Assembly (NCBI GenBank): GCA_021799915.1
Contig: JAJYZN010000058.1
Coordinates: 1-14,396, forward strand
Reading direction: 5' to 3'
Length of the DNA: 14,396 nt
DNA from: Actinomycetes bacterium
GTDB lineage: Bacteria > Actinomycetota > Acidimicrobiia > Acidimicrobiales > RAAP-2
Below, piece after piece: positions 6,260 to 14,037 of this stretch (positions within the stretch are counted from its first letter, which is position 1; every line of letters begins with the position of its first letter). The position numbers were made by a program, and so were the translations under genes. The notes beneath the pieces were generated by a model that was not told the DNA's origin, did no database searches, and was given only the letters and a program-made list of their open reading frames with translations.

Positions 6260-8511
6260 GCTTCCTCTCCGCCGTGAAAGAGGCGAACCAGCCCGGGCCG
6301 CCCGAGCATTCCATCACCCTCAGGGCAGCGGCGACCCTGGCCGTGGTCGTGGCGATCGCCGCCTGCTCGGCCCAGTCTGAGCTCTCCACTCCCGTCGCCG
6401 CCGTCTCCATCACCCTCGTGGTGGTCGGGAACGTGTTCTCCTACTGGCGACGGAGTCGGCCACTCCCCTTCCTCAAGATCGTCCTCGCCGTCTGCGTGAT
6501 GGCAGCTTTCTTCTGGTTCTTCACCACCGTCTCGAAAGTGGCGACGGCCGGCGATCTCGGTTCGGTCGAAGGACCCCTGGCCGTACTGTTCGCGGTCATC
6601 CAGGTCACCCACGCGTTCGACGTCCCTTCCCGGCGCGACCTGGCTTTCTCCCTGGCCGGGTCGGCGACCTTGATGGCTGTCGCCGCGGCACAGGCGGTCG
6701 ACAGCACCTTCGGGTACTACGTCGTGGCGTGGGCGGCGTGCGGGATGGTCGGGCTCCTGGCCCAGTGGGGCTCCATGGCTGGTGGCGCCGTCATCAGGCT
6801 CCGGACGGCGTCTGTAGCGGCCGTAGCGGTGGTGATCATCGGCGCCGCGGTCGTCGCCGTGCTCCCAGCGCCGCACGCCAACAGCAATCTGGTCCTGCCG
6901 TCGTCGATCGCCGGTGACCTGCCGATCAGTCAGCCGGCCGGTCTGGTCGGTGGGGGGCCTCGGGGCACCGAGCCGCTCAAGGCCGGAACCCCGACCGGCC
7001 GTACCCGGGTCGGGGGCTACCTGGGGTTCGCCGGCCCCCTGGACACGGCCATCCGTGGCTCGCTGGGCAACCAGATCGTGTTCCGGGTGCGGGCCGATCG
7101 CCCGAGCTTCTGGTTGGCCGAGACGTTCAACACGTGGAACGGCCAGTCCTGGAGCAACGCCACACCGCCCAAGGGAACCTCGGCATGGCGGCAGATCAGT
7201 TCGGGCCCACCATTCAGCATCCCCCTGCCGGCCGGCGAGGTGTCTCAGGGGACCGGTGACTACCAGACGTTCTACATCGTCCAGCCAGGTCCGAACCTCG
7301 TGTTCCACGCAGCGAACGCCTCGTTGGTTTGGTTCCCGGCCGGACGCCTCTTCGAAGGTCTCGACGGGACGATCCGATCAGGGACCTCGATGGGTCCGGG
7401 ATCGATCTACACCGTCTTTTCCGAGCTCGACCAGGCCACGCCGGCTGAGCTGGAGCAGGCTCCCGCCCCGTCGGCACTGGCCGTCTCCGGACTTCCCCCG
7501 GCGGTGAGGGCCCAGTCAGTGCAGCTCCCCCACGCCTACCCACGTGCCGCGGCACTCGCCAGTCGGGTCACCGCTCACGCCTCCACGACCTACGCCAAGG
7601 TGGTGGCGCTCGAGGATTGGATCGGATCCCACACCAAGTACACCACCAACATCCCCGCGCTCGCCCCCGGGCAGGACACGGTGGACCAGTTCCTCTTCGG
7701 CACGCGGCGGGGTTACTGCGAACAGATCAGCACTGCCCTGGCGGTCATGCTGAGGAGCTTGGGGATCCCGGCTCGCGAGGCCACCGGCTACGTCCCCGGC
7801 TCCTACAACCCGATCACCGACCTCTACCAGGAAGAGGCGAAGGACGCTCACGCATGGGTGCAGGTGTGGTTCCCCGGGTATGGGTGGCAGAGCTTCGATC
7901 CGACCGCCTTCGTCCCCCTGGCGAACCCGACTCCTGGAGATGTCATCGCCCACGACCTGGCACACCTCCTCAAGGGGTTGCCCTGGATCCCAATTGGTGG
8001 GGGGATCGCGTTGGCGGGGCTCGTGATCCTCGTCGTCCGGCGCCGGCGCCGGGCCCCCAAGACCTGGACCGGTGCCGTCACCCGTGAGATCGAGCGGGCC
8101 GCCCGTCGCCACCACGTCCCTGATCGCCCGGGTGACACCCTGCTCGACCTCGCCATGCGGCTCGAGGAGGTGGCGGGCGGTCCGCCTGGTCCCGACCCTG
8201 GTCCCGGCTCCGTGCGAAGGCCGGGCGGAGCAAAGCATGTTCGTCGCCGGCAACGTTCGACGGACGACCGGCAGCTCTCAGCAGTCCTCGTGGCCAGCGC
8301 TGCCGAACAGGCAGCCTTCGGTGGCGCCGAGCCGGACCACGCCACCCGACGCGCCCTGCTCCGGGCCGCTCGACGGCTCCGTCGTCGGTCGGGGCACCGG
8401 CAGAGGCCGGACAGGACCGGGGACACATCTCTGCCCGGCTCACCGTGTTCAGGGCCCTGGCAGGACGAGGAGAGCGCGCCGGGCACGGCACCGGTCCACT
8501 CGGGAGGCTGA
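6256..8511 (+). CDS. Transglutaminase-like membrane protein (TgpA/DUF3488 type)
   Basis: The 751-residue protein has an N-terminal membrane block of about seven hydrophobic segments (roughly residues 22-205), an extracytoplasmic region, a papain-like transglutaminase core, a further membrane segment (about 577-594) and a cytoplasmic tail. The core keeps the catalytic triad: Cys488 in RGYCEQ, His532 in DAHAWVQVW and Asp548 in SFDPT. Thr/Pro-rich and charged stretches follow; AVLVASAAEQAAFGG (676-690) resembles the DUF4129-like end of the family. The best-studied relative is Pseudomonas TgpA, an inner-membrane protein needed for viability whose substrate is unknown. The GTG at 6256 is chosen because it overlaps the DUF58 stop and has AAGGGAAG 6 bases upstream; longer upstream frame is an Arg-rich reading of the 18-bp repeats. 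MoxR, DUF58 and this protein form the usual three-gene cassette. Confidence 0.92.
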   Translation: MSFLSAVKEANQPGPPEHSITLRAAATLAVVVAIAACSAQSELSTPVAAVSITLVVVGNVFSYWRRSRPLPFLKIVLAVCVMAAFFWFFTTVSKVATAGDLGSVEGPLAVLFAVIQVTHAFDVPSRRDLAFSLAGSATLMAVAAAQAVDSTFGYYVVAWAACGMVGLLAQWGSMAGGAVIRLRTASVAAVAVVIIGAAVVAVLPAPHANSNLVLPSSIAGDLPISQPAGLVGGGPRGTEPLKAGTPTGRTRVGGYLGFAGPLDTAIRGSLGNQIVFRVRADRPSFWLAETFNTWNGQSWSNATPPKGTSAWRQISSGPPFSIPLPAGEVSQGTGDYQTFYIVQPGPNLVFHAANASLVWFPAGRLFEGLDGTIRSGTSMGPGSIYTVFSELDQATPAELEQAPAPSALAVSGLPPAVRAQSVQLPHAYPRAAALASRVTAHASTTYAKVVALEDWIGSHTKYTTNIPALAPGQDTVDQFLFGTRRGYCEQISTALAVMLRSLGIPAREATGYVPGSYNPITDLYQEEAKDAHAWVQVWFPGYGWQSFDPTAFVPLANPTPGDVIAHDLAHLLKGLPWIPIGGGIALAGLVILVVRRRRRAPKTWTGAVTREIERAARRHHVPDRPGDTLLDLAMRLEEVAGGPPGPDPGPGSVRRPGGAKHVRRRQRSTDDRQLSAVLVASAAEQAAFGGAEPDHATRRALLRAARRLRRRSGHRQRPDRTGDTSLPGSPCSGPWQDEESAPGTAPVHSGG

Positions 8512-8562
8512 AGGGCGCACCGTCTTCGATGCCCGTAGCCGGCTTCCGCTATGGCTCGGCCG

Positions 8563-9834
8563 TCAGCTCTTCGATGCCAACAAGTTGACGCCCTCCTGCC
8601 AGGTCGCCCCTGCTTCGAGGAGCGGGCGGAAGGCCATGAGCTGGCGCGGCCGGCTCACTCCGAGCGCTGCACTCAGCTTGCCATCGCGACCGTAGACGGC
8701 GACGAATTTCCCGTCGTCGGACTCCAGATCGCCATCGACCACCTCGATGTCGTCGGTCGGATCGGGCCGGCCCAGGACTTGGATCCTGAGCCCGTACTGA
8801 TCGGACCAGAAGTACGGCACAGGGTCGAAGTGCGGAGCTCGTTCGCGACCAGCCACCAGGCTACGAGCCACTGCGCTGCCCATCTGGGATGCCACCTCCC
8901 AATGCTCGATGCGGACATCTTCGTCGTGATCCAGGTGCGACCACGTCCAGCGGGCCACGTCACCGGCAGCCACGATGCGGTCGGCAGCGAAAAGAGCCGC
9001 GTCGCATCGGACCCCGTCGCCGATGGTGAGCCCGGATCCGACGAGCCAGTCGGTCGAGGGCTGGACACCGATGCCGACCACGACCACGTCCGCGTCCAGG
9101 CGGGTCCCGTCGTCCAACACGACCTGTAACGCACGTCCCGCACGAGATCCATTTTCGACGGCGGTCACCTTGACTCCGGTGAGGAGCGTCACCCCGTGGA
9201 GACCGTGCAGACGACCGCACGCTGCCCCGACACGGGCGCCGAGCGCCGATGCCAAAGGTGCATCGAGAGCCTCGAGCACGGTGACCCTACATCCGCTGCC
9301 TGCGCAGGTGGCTGCCACTTCGGATCCGATGAATCCGGCTCCGATCACCACGATCCGGCAGCCGTCGCCGGCGGACTGGATCGCCTCTCGAATGGCGGAC
9401 ACGTCTTCGATGGTCCGCAGTACCTCCACACCTCCAAGCTCTTCGGTTCCCGGAAGGCGCCTGGGATGGGCACCGGTGGCGATCACCAGAGCGTCTGCTT
9501 CGATGGTCGATCCATCGTCGAGCTCCACTCTGGCGGCATCGGCATCAAGCGACACGGCGCGGTGGCCGAAGAGGCACTGAAGTCCGAGGTCACTGAGCTG
9601 TCCGGCGTCGGCCAGTCGCGTCCGCTCCACCTCCCAGGTGCCAGCCAGTACCTGTTTGGACAAGGGTGGCCGGTCGTAGGGGAGGTGACGCTCTTCACCG
9701 ACGAGCACGAGGCGACCGGCAAATCCTTCGTCACGCAGCCCCCGTGCGGCACGGAACCCAGCCAGTGAGGCACCGACGACGACGACGGTGCCGTCCGCCG
9801 GTAACGGACCACGAAGATCACGCCTACTCCCCAT
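8563..9834 (-). CDS. NAD(P)/FAD-dependent oxidoreductase, ferredoxin-reductase type
   Basis: The 423-residue flavoprotein is of the rhodocoxin/putidaredoxin reductase-like class, which moves electrons from NAD(P)H to a ferredoxin. Motifs: FAD dinucleotide fold VVVGASLAGFRAA (18-30), YDRPPLSK (53-60), ATGAHPRRLPG (119-129), NAD(P)H fold IVVIGAGFIGSEVAA (161-175), VGIGVQPSTDWL (253-264), the second FAD contact AAGDVARW (289-296), and a C-terminal reductase domain (HWEVASQMG, FWSDQYGLRIQVLG). A GGGGAG site 8 bases before the ATG supports the start. It is 54 bases downstream of the metallo-hydrolase gene, probably the last gene of the minus-strand run. No ferredoxin, P450 or Rieske oxygenase partner is nearby, so the electron acceptor is unknown. 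Confidence 0.92.
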   Translation of the reverse strand: MGSRRDLRGPLPADGTVVVVGASLAGFRAARGLRDEGFAGRLVLVGEERHLPYDRPPLSKQVLAGTWEVERTRLADAGQLSDLGLQCLFGHRAVSLDADAARVELDDGSTIEADALVIATGAHPRRLPGTEELGGVEVLRTIEDVSAIREAIQSAGDGCRIVVIGAGFIGSEVAATCAGSGCRVTVLEALDAPLASALGARVGAACGRLHGLHGVTLLTGVKVTAVENGSRAGRALQVVLDDGTRLDADVVVVGIGVQPSTDWLVGSGLTIGDGVRCDAALFAADRIVAAGDVARWTWSHLDHDEDVRIEHWEVASQMGSAVARSLVAGRERAPHFDPVPYFWSDQYGLRIQVLGRPDPTDDIEVVDGDLESDDGKFVAVYGRDGKLSAALGVSRPRQLMAFRPLLEAGATWQEGVNLLASKS

Positions 9835-9888
9835 CAGCCTGACTCCCCAGGCCCCGGTGACATTCCTCGGGCCCGAGCCACGGACCTC

Positions 9889-10641
9889 CTATCCACCGAA
9901 GACGGCCATCCATTCCTGGGCGCTGCGGGGGCGGAACACGAAATTCTCCCGGCGAGTCTCTCCCATTGGGGCGGACGGGAGCTCCGAGTAACGGTGGCCG
10001 GGGTACACGATCGTGTCGTCGGGGATTCGAGCGAGCCTGGTCGTGAGGGATTCGTACATCGCCTCCGGATCACTTCCAGGGAGATCGGTACGGCCGCAGC
10101 CGTCGAGGAACAACGTGTCCCCCGACACCAAGCGTCCATCGACGAAGAAACATTGGCTCCCGGGCGTGTGGCCGGGGGTATGGACGAGCTCGACGGCAAT
10201 GTCGCCGACCATTACGACGTCGCCGCCGTCGTGAGCGACGAGGGAGTCGGAGGCAACCCCGGTCGACCTGGTGACCCAAGGAACTTCGTCCCGTTGCACG
10301 TGCACCGGCACGTCCACCTGCTCAAGGAGCTTCGTGAGCCCCTCGATCTTCCATCCGGCCATCTCACCCCCGACATGGTCTGGGTGGTAGTGGGTGGCCA
10401 GGACGCCCACACATCGCATGCCGTCGGCCTCGATCAGATCCAGCACTTCGGACACGGCATATGCCGGGTCCACCAGCAGCACTTCATGGTGCTCTTGATC
10501 ACCGACTGCGTAGATGAAGTTGACCATCTGACGGGCGACCGGGTCGTTCACGGCGAAGTCACGACCCGACAGGAGCTGGCGAAAGTAGGCTCGCTTGCCA
10601 CCAGGCACCGCTGCCGTCTCCGAGGGATTTGGCGGCGGCAT
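9889..10641 (-). CDS. Metallo-beta-lactamase-fold hydrolase (glyoxalase II / persulfide dioxygenase-like)
   Basis: The 250-residue protein has the full metal-binding set of the fold: HYHPDH (84-89), TPGHTPGS (155-162, His158), SGDTLFLDGCGRTDLPGSD (173-191, Asp175) and PGHRY (214-218, His216). The GCGRTDLPGSD stretch is typical of the ETHE1/glyoxalase II-like group, which acts on glutathione or other thiol conjugates. Actinobacteria often use mycothiol, so the thiol substrate cannot be called. The start ATG shares one base with the xseB stop (TGATG), so translation is probably coupled to exonuclease VII synthesis. There is no fused rhodanese domain. The 54-base gap to the reductase gene contains a 12-bp palindrome (9866-9877). 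Confidence 0.9.
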   Translation of the reverse strand: MPPPNPSETAAVPGGKRAYFRQLLSGRDFAVNDPVARQMVNFIYAVGDQEHHEVLLVDPAYAVSEVLDLIEADGMRCVGVLATHYHPDHVGGEMAGWKIEGLTKLLEQVDVPVHVQRDEVPWVTRSTGVASDSLVAHDGGDVVMVGDIAVELVHTPGHTPGSQCFFVDGRLVSGDTLFLDGCGRTDLPGSDPEAMYESLTTRLARIPDDTIVYPGHRYSELPSAPMGETRRENFVFRPRSAQEWMAVFGG

Positions 10642-11111
10642 CAGAAGAGCCCCGGGGAGTCGGCTCCGTCGGCTCCGTCAGCTCCGTCAGCTCCGTCGGC
10701 TCCGTCGGCTCCAGCTCTCGCACCGGAGCTGGAGGAGCGAGCTCTGGCCCTGGCACCTTTCCCTCCCCGATCAGTCTGTCCGACCACGCCCTCCGGTTCG
10801 GTACCGGATCCGATCTCGGGTCCGGTCTCCGATACGGTCTCGGGTGCGGTTTCCGGCTCAACTCCGCTCGCTGCCGCAGAGAGGCGAGGTACCAAGGCCT
10901 CGACCTGGGCCCGGGTTCTCCGGAGGCGACGGTCCAATTCGTCCACGATGGCCGCCGCCCGCTCCATGCGAGAGACGATCTGGTCAACGTCGACTTCGCG
11001 CTGCTCGAAGAAGGACACGATCCGGTCCAGCTCCTGGCTGGCCTCGGTGTAGCTAAGGCTCTCCACCGGCGGAGTCTCCGAACCCGGCGAGCCCTGGTCC
11101 ATTGCGGTCAC
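10641..11111 (-). CDS. xseB: Exonuclease VII small subunit with long low-complexity tail
   Basis: XseB binds the XseA large subunit to form the single-strand-specific exonuclease VII. The conserved core is about residues 18-78 (SYTEASQELDRIVSFFEQ, then VSRMERAAAIVDEL and LRRTRAQVEAL), a helical hairpin as in known XseB. Typical XseB is about 70-90 residues; this one is 156. The extra C-terminus is acidic Glu/Thr/Pro-rich (85-110), basic Arg/Ser-rich (115-133) and ends in six Gly-Ala-Asp repeats (134-151). The GTG at 11109-11111 overlaps the xseA stop (GTGA) and has AGGAAAGG upstream; an ATG three codons later at 11102 is an alternative. Adjacency to xseA makes the identification secure despite low motif content. 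Confidence 0.88.
   Translation of the reverse strand: MTAMDQGSPGSETPPVESLSYTEASQELDRIVSFFEQREVDVDQIVSRMERAAAIVDELDRRLRRTRAQVEALVPRLSAAASGVEPETAPETVSETGPEIGSGTEPEGVVGQTDRGGKGARARARSSSSGARAGADGADGADGADGADGADSPGLF
10659..10712 (-). repeat. Six tandem 9-bp repeats in the 3' end of xseB
   Basis: On the plus strand the unit is GTC(G/A)GCTCC, repeated six times without gaps; units three and four carry A, the others G. On the coding strand this gives Gly-Ala-Asp each time. The variation is in the wobble position of Ala (GCC/GCT) and leaves the protein unchanged, so the amino acid repeat has been kept. Confidence 0.93.
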
Positions 11112-12658
11112 GCCGCCCCTTTCCTGCCGTTTCCACCGTTATCCGGAATTCCCGCCGGGACGCCACCGGAGCTCGTCACCGATGTCACTATCGAACGCGC
11201 CACTCCGTCGACGACACGGGTGACGAGGATCGATCCCGCCGCCAATTGCGAGATGGATCTCACAGTTTGGCCCCGTTCATCAAAGGTCAGCGTATATCCC
11301 CTCGCCAACTGGCGTTCCACGTCGTACGCCTCCAACAGACGTCGCCAGGCCACGACGTTGCTCGCTTCCCGATCCATGTGGCGGATCACCTGAGGAACGA
11401 CCTGTAGGGCCATCGTCCTCATCGCAGTATCGGCTTCGACCATGACGCGTTCTGCAGCCCCGACAACCCGGTCGGCGTGACGTAACAACTGATCCAACTG
11501 CTGGTCCACCATGAGCCGTGCCGTGGCGCCGATTCGAGCCCGTGCCCCCGACAAGCGCTCGGTCGCCCCACCAACGCACTCGCGTGCAAGCCCGTTGATC
11601 CGCCGGGTCGCGGAGCCCACCGATGTCTCCCACCATCCGGCGACATGCACCACGATCTCTCGGCCGCACGCAGTCGGGGTGATGCACGACCGTTGGGCCA
11701 CGAGGTCTGCAACCGACTCGTCACCCGTATGCCCGATCCCCGTCCACACTGGCAAGGGGGACATGGCGATGGACCGGGCGACGGCTTCGGTGTCGAACGC
11801 GGCTAGATCAGCTTTGGACCCTCCGCCGCGTACCACGACGACCAGGTCCAGGGCACGTTCCGGGTCATCGACGAGCAAGGCCAGAGCGTGAGCGATTCCG
11901 GCGGGAGCTCCGGCCCCCTGCACCGGGGTGGGTGATACCACGACATCGAAGGCGAACCCCGATCCTTCCAGCTGTCCGAGGAAGTCGCGGTACCCCTCGG
12001 TCCCCGGGGACGCTACCAGTCCGATCCGCAGGGGCACAGCCGGAAGGGGTAGGGACCGGTTGCGTTCCAGCAGCCCTTCCTGGCCGAGAGCCTTGATCAG
12101 GGCTGCGCGCTGGGCTGCCAGCCTCCCCAAAAGCGACGTCACGTCGATCTCATCCAAGATGAAGCCGATCTCGGCACGCGGCCGGTAGAAGTCCAGGCTC
12201 CCCCGGAGGATGACGGTCATGCCCACTTGAAGTTCGATCCCCTGGCCGGCCAGCAGGGAGCGCAGGGGACCCCAGGTGCCGCGCCAGCACTTCACCCGCA
12301 ACACCGGAGCCTGTCGATCCCCCGAAGCGTCGGGCTCCACCAGGTCGATGTAGCAGTGGCCAGTGCGGCCGGTCTGGTCGGCGATGCTGTGGATCTCTCC
12401 TCGGACCCACAGCTGACGCCCCCTGGGGAATACGTCGGCCAGGGCCCGGTCCACCTGGCCATATAGCTCGGAGATGGACAGAACCCCGGGTCGATCGTCT
12501 GTGCCCACACCGATGGCCTCCGGGGACCCGCCCAAGGCTCTGGCGAAAGAAGTAGAGGCGGTGACGCTGGACTTGGGAGCCTGAGGGACCACGACTGTCA
12601 CCCTACCGACAGCAGGGACGCCGCTTCGGCGAGTGCTCGACGTCCATGGATTCCCCAT
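11108..12658 (-). CDS. xseA: Exonuclease VII large subunit
   Basis: XseA is the catalytic subunit of exonuclease VII, degrading single-stranded DNA from both ends during repair. The 516-residue protein has an OB-fold DNA-binding domain (about 58-170, from VLSISELYGQVDRAL through WVRGEIHSI to FILDEIDV) and a catalytic domain with RIGLVASPGTEGYRDFL (211-227), RGGGSKADLAAFDTE (277-291) and GIGHTGDESVADLV (308-320). Residues aligning with the proposed E. coli catalytic set (Asp155, Arg205, His238, Asp241) are Asp225, Arg277, His310 and Asp313. The coiled-coil region follows, then LARGYTLTFD and a final beta module. About 55 residues before the OB fold are not conserved, so the true start may be an internal GTG; no strong Shine-Dalgarno precedes the ATG at 12658. 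A TATGAT at 12687-12682 (minus strand) could be a -10 box but has no matching -35. Confidence 0.94.
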   Translation of the reverse strand: MGNPWTSSTRRSGVPAVGRVTVVVPQAPKSSVTASTSFARALGGSPEAIGVGTDDRPGVLSISELYGQVDRALADVFPRGRQLWVRGEIHSIADQTGRTGHCYIDLVEPDASGDRQAPVLRVKCWRGTWGPLRSLLAGQGIELQVGMTVILRGSLDFYRPRAEIGFILDEIDVTSLLGRLAAQRAALIKALGQEGLLERNRSLPLPAVPLRIGLVASPGTEGYRDFLGQLEGSGFAFDVVVSPTPVQGAGAPAGIAHALALLVDDPERALDLVVVVRGGGSKADLAAFDTEAVARSIAMSPLPVWTGIGHTGDESVADLVAQRSCITPTACGREIVVHVAGWWETSVGSATRRINGLARECVGGATERLSGARARIGATARLMVDQQLDQLLRHADRVVGAAERVMVEADTAMRTMALQVVPQVIRHMDREASNVVAWRRLLEAYDVERQLARGYTLTFDERGQTVRSISQLAAGSILVTRVVDGVARSIVTSVTSSGGVPAGIPDNGGNGRKGAA

Positions 12659-12718
12659 CGCGTGTCCATCGATGTTGCCGGATCATATGCGTCGTCTCGT
12701 GGAGGCCCGCGCCTCGCC

Positions 12719-13753
12719 TCACCCGGGAGCCATGGGTGGAACACCACCAGCGAGCACCGTCACGAAATCTCGTGTCCACCCGACCAAGTACTGGTCGGCC
12801 GGTCTCTGCTGACCGGGAATCTCAGCCGCAAGTGTCCCCCCAGGGACAGCGGCAGCATCAAGCTGGACCCAGTAAGGGTTGATGTCGAGCTCCATCGCTA
12901 CGACCGCTCCGGCACCGATCAGTGCCGAAGCCAGGTCGGCGGGAATGGCAGACATCGATGCCGCGTACAAAAGGTCACCGTTCGCGTCCTCGCCCAACGA
13001 GCTGCGGGCGACTGCCGGGCCGGGTCCCAACATCGCCCCCCACGCTGTCACGTCGGAGATGTTGGGGCTGGCCTGGCCGTTCTGGACCAGTGGCGGAAGG
13101 TTCTGCCGGGCGCTCACAATCTGTTGTGTAGGTGCCGGGAACCCCGCAGTCCCCCACACTCCGATAGCCGCGGCACCTGAGGCATTGATCGCCATGGTGG
13201 CCATGCCGGGAAGCAACGGCGTCAAGTCGTGCCCGTTCACCTCGAAACCCCCAGACCCGGTTGTCACCTTGAATCCCCCGTTGAACGCAGCGAGCAGAAT
13301 TGGTCTTTCCGCCGCACTGACCACGGACTGGGCATTGGCGCCGAGTGTCGTGCCGTTCGAAGGGGGATCGGTGGCCCCGTCGTGGAGGTCGAAGTGCACC
13401 TGGCCCGAGCGGAACCGAACCACGGTGACCGTAGAGCCGTCCGAAGCCTGCACCGTCCGCTCGTCGATGGCCACCCCAGTGGACTCCCTGGACACAACCG
13501 TCCACCCAGGTTGGGCCGGCACGGTCGTCGTGGTCGTGGTCGACGTGGTCGGAGGCAGGGTCGAGGCCGGCAACGTCGAACTGCTGCCGGTCCGGCCCGG
13601 TCGGCCGGTCTGGCCCGGTCGACCGGATGTAGGTGGTGACGCGGCACCTCCGGCCAAACCGCACGAACAGAGCACGAGTCCGAGGACCACTACTGGCACC
13701 AGACGTGAGACTCCAGTGCAGCGGCCCCGAATAGAGCGACGAACGCGTCCCAT
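12719..13753 (-). CDS. Exported phosphodiester-glycosidase-like (NAGPA/DUF2233) protein
   Basis: The 344-residue protein (from the ATG at 13753) has a basic N-terminus, a hydrophobic stretch (RLVPVVVLGLVLCSC, 17-31) and a Cys that could be lipidated, then a Gly/Pro/Thr linker with GRPGxTG-type repeats and STTTTTT (about 38-80). The mature domain resembles the phosphodiester glycosidase family: AAFNGGFKV (155-163), GFEVNGHDL (169-177), IGVWGTAG (197-204), TAWGAMLGPGP (236-246) and MELDINPYWVQLD (287-299). The family's relatives include the human uncovering enzyme and bacterial cell-wall enzymes. The usual DGGGS/T motif is replaced by LDINPYW. An ATG 20 codons upstream (13813) is also possible, but it would put a long n-region before the signal segment; neither has a good Shine-Dalgarno. 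It lies 60 bases upstream of xseA and may start the minus-strand operon. Confidence 0.7.
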   Translation of the reverse strand: MGRVRRSIRGRCTGVSRLVPVVVLGLVLCSCGLAGGAASPPTSGRPGQTGRPGRTGSSSTLPASTLPPTTSTTTTTTVPAQPGWTVVSRESTGVAIDERTVQASDGSTVTVVRFRSGQVHFDLHDGATDPPSNGTTLGANAQSVVSAAERPILLAAFNGGFKVTTGSGGFEVNGHDLTPLLPGMATMAINASGAAAIGVWGTAGFPAPTQQIVSARQNLPPLVQNGQASPNISDVTAWGAMLGPGPAVARSSLGEDANGDLLYAASMSAIPADLASALIGAGAVVAMELDINPYWVQLDAAAVPGGTLAAEIPGQQRPADQYLVGWTRDFVTVLAGGVPPMAPG

Positions 13754-13813
13754 GGGCACCGGGACATGGTCACCCGGGCCCACCAACACGGACAACGCGG
13801 CTCTCAGCGCCAT

Positions 13814-14037
13814 CTCAGCCGATCAACTCTGGAGGCCAGAATGCATCCTCATAGACCACGCCATTGCGCCTCTCACCCGCCGATGGCCTCCTCGACAACC
13901 CCGCGAGAAGCAGCGTGGGTCTCGAATTTAGTCCGGATCGTTCGCCAGGAGGATGTCGCCGGGACCGGGTGGCCGGCGGATGCCGCCGGGACAGGGTGCC
14001 AGGCGGCGCCATCGATGACACGATCTCGTACCGCCGA
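13814..14037. other. Intergenic region upstream of the phosphodiester-glycosidase-like gene
   Basis: No recognisable gene is seen on either strand. Short open frames exist, but their translations are Arg/Pro/Gly-rich and unlike known families. The segment is the likely site of the promoter for the minus-strand genes, but I found no convincing -35/-10 pair. It contains the 27-bp tandem repeat described separately. Confidence 0.45.
13951..14004. repeat. Imperfect 27-bp tandem repeat with hairpin-forming units
   Basis: Units at 13951-13977 and 13978-14004 match at 23 of 27 bases. The first can fold through CGCCGG (13957-13962) and CCGGCG (13973-13978); the second through GCCGCC (13982-13987) and GGCGGC (14002-14007). 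On the minus strand they follow the stop of the possible gene ending at 14038, so they could help end its transcription, although no U tract follows. Confidence 0.6.

Noticed and set aside
5761..7308. A 515-codon open frame on the minus strand opposite the DUF58 and transglutaminase genes
   Set aside because: It spans two real genes, is rich in Gly/Arg/Asp, repeats the 18-bp unit as low-complexity sequence, and matches no family.
8523..8578. 11-bp direct repeat TCTTCGATGCC (8523-8533 and 8568-8578) at the convergent gene junction
   Set aside because: One copy lies at the end of the reductase coding region. There is no inserted element, symmetry or terminator-like hairpin, so chance is the simplest explanation.
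9866..9877. 12-bp perfect palindrome CTCGGGCCCGAG between the metallo-hydrolase and reductase genes
   Set aside because: It has no loop and no U tract, so it is not a terminator. Short GC palindromes are common by chance at this composition, and there is no second copy to suggest an operator.
12682..12687. Minus-strand TATGAT about 23 bases upstream of xseA, resembling a -10 box
   Set aside because: The hexamer 17 bases upstream is GC-only with no resemblance to TTGACA, and there is no extended -10, so a promoter call is not supported.
12879..13931. A 350-codon plus-strand frame opposite the phosphodiester-glycosidase-like gene
   Set aside because: It has no signal peptide or known motif, while the minus strand has an export signal, linker and family motifs.
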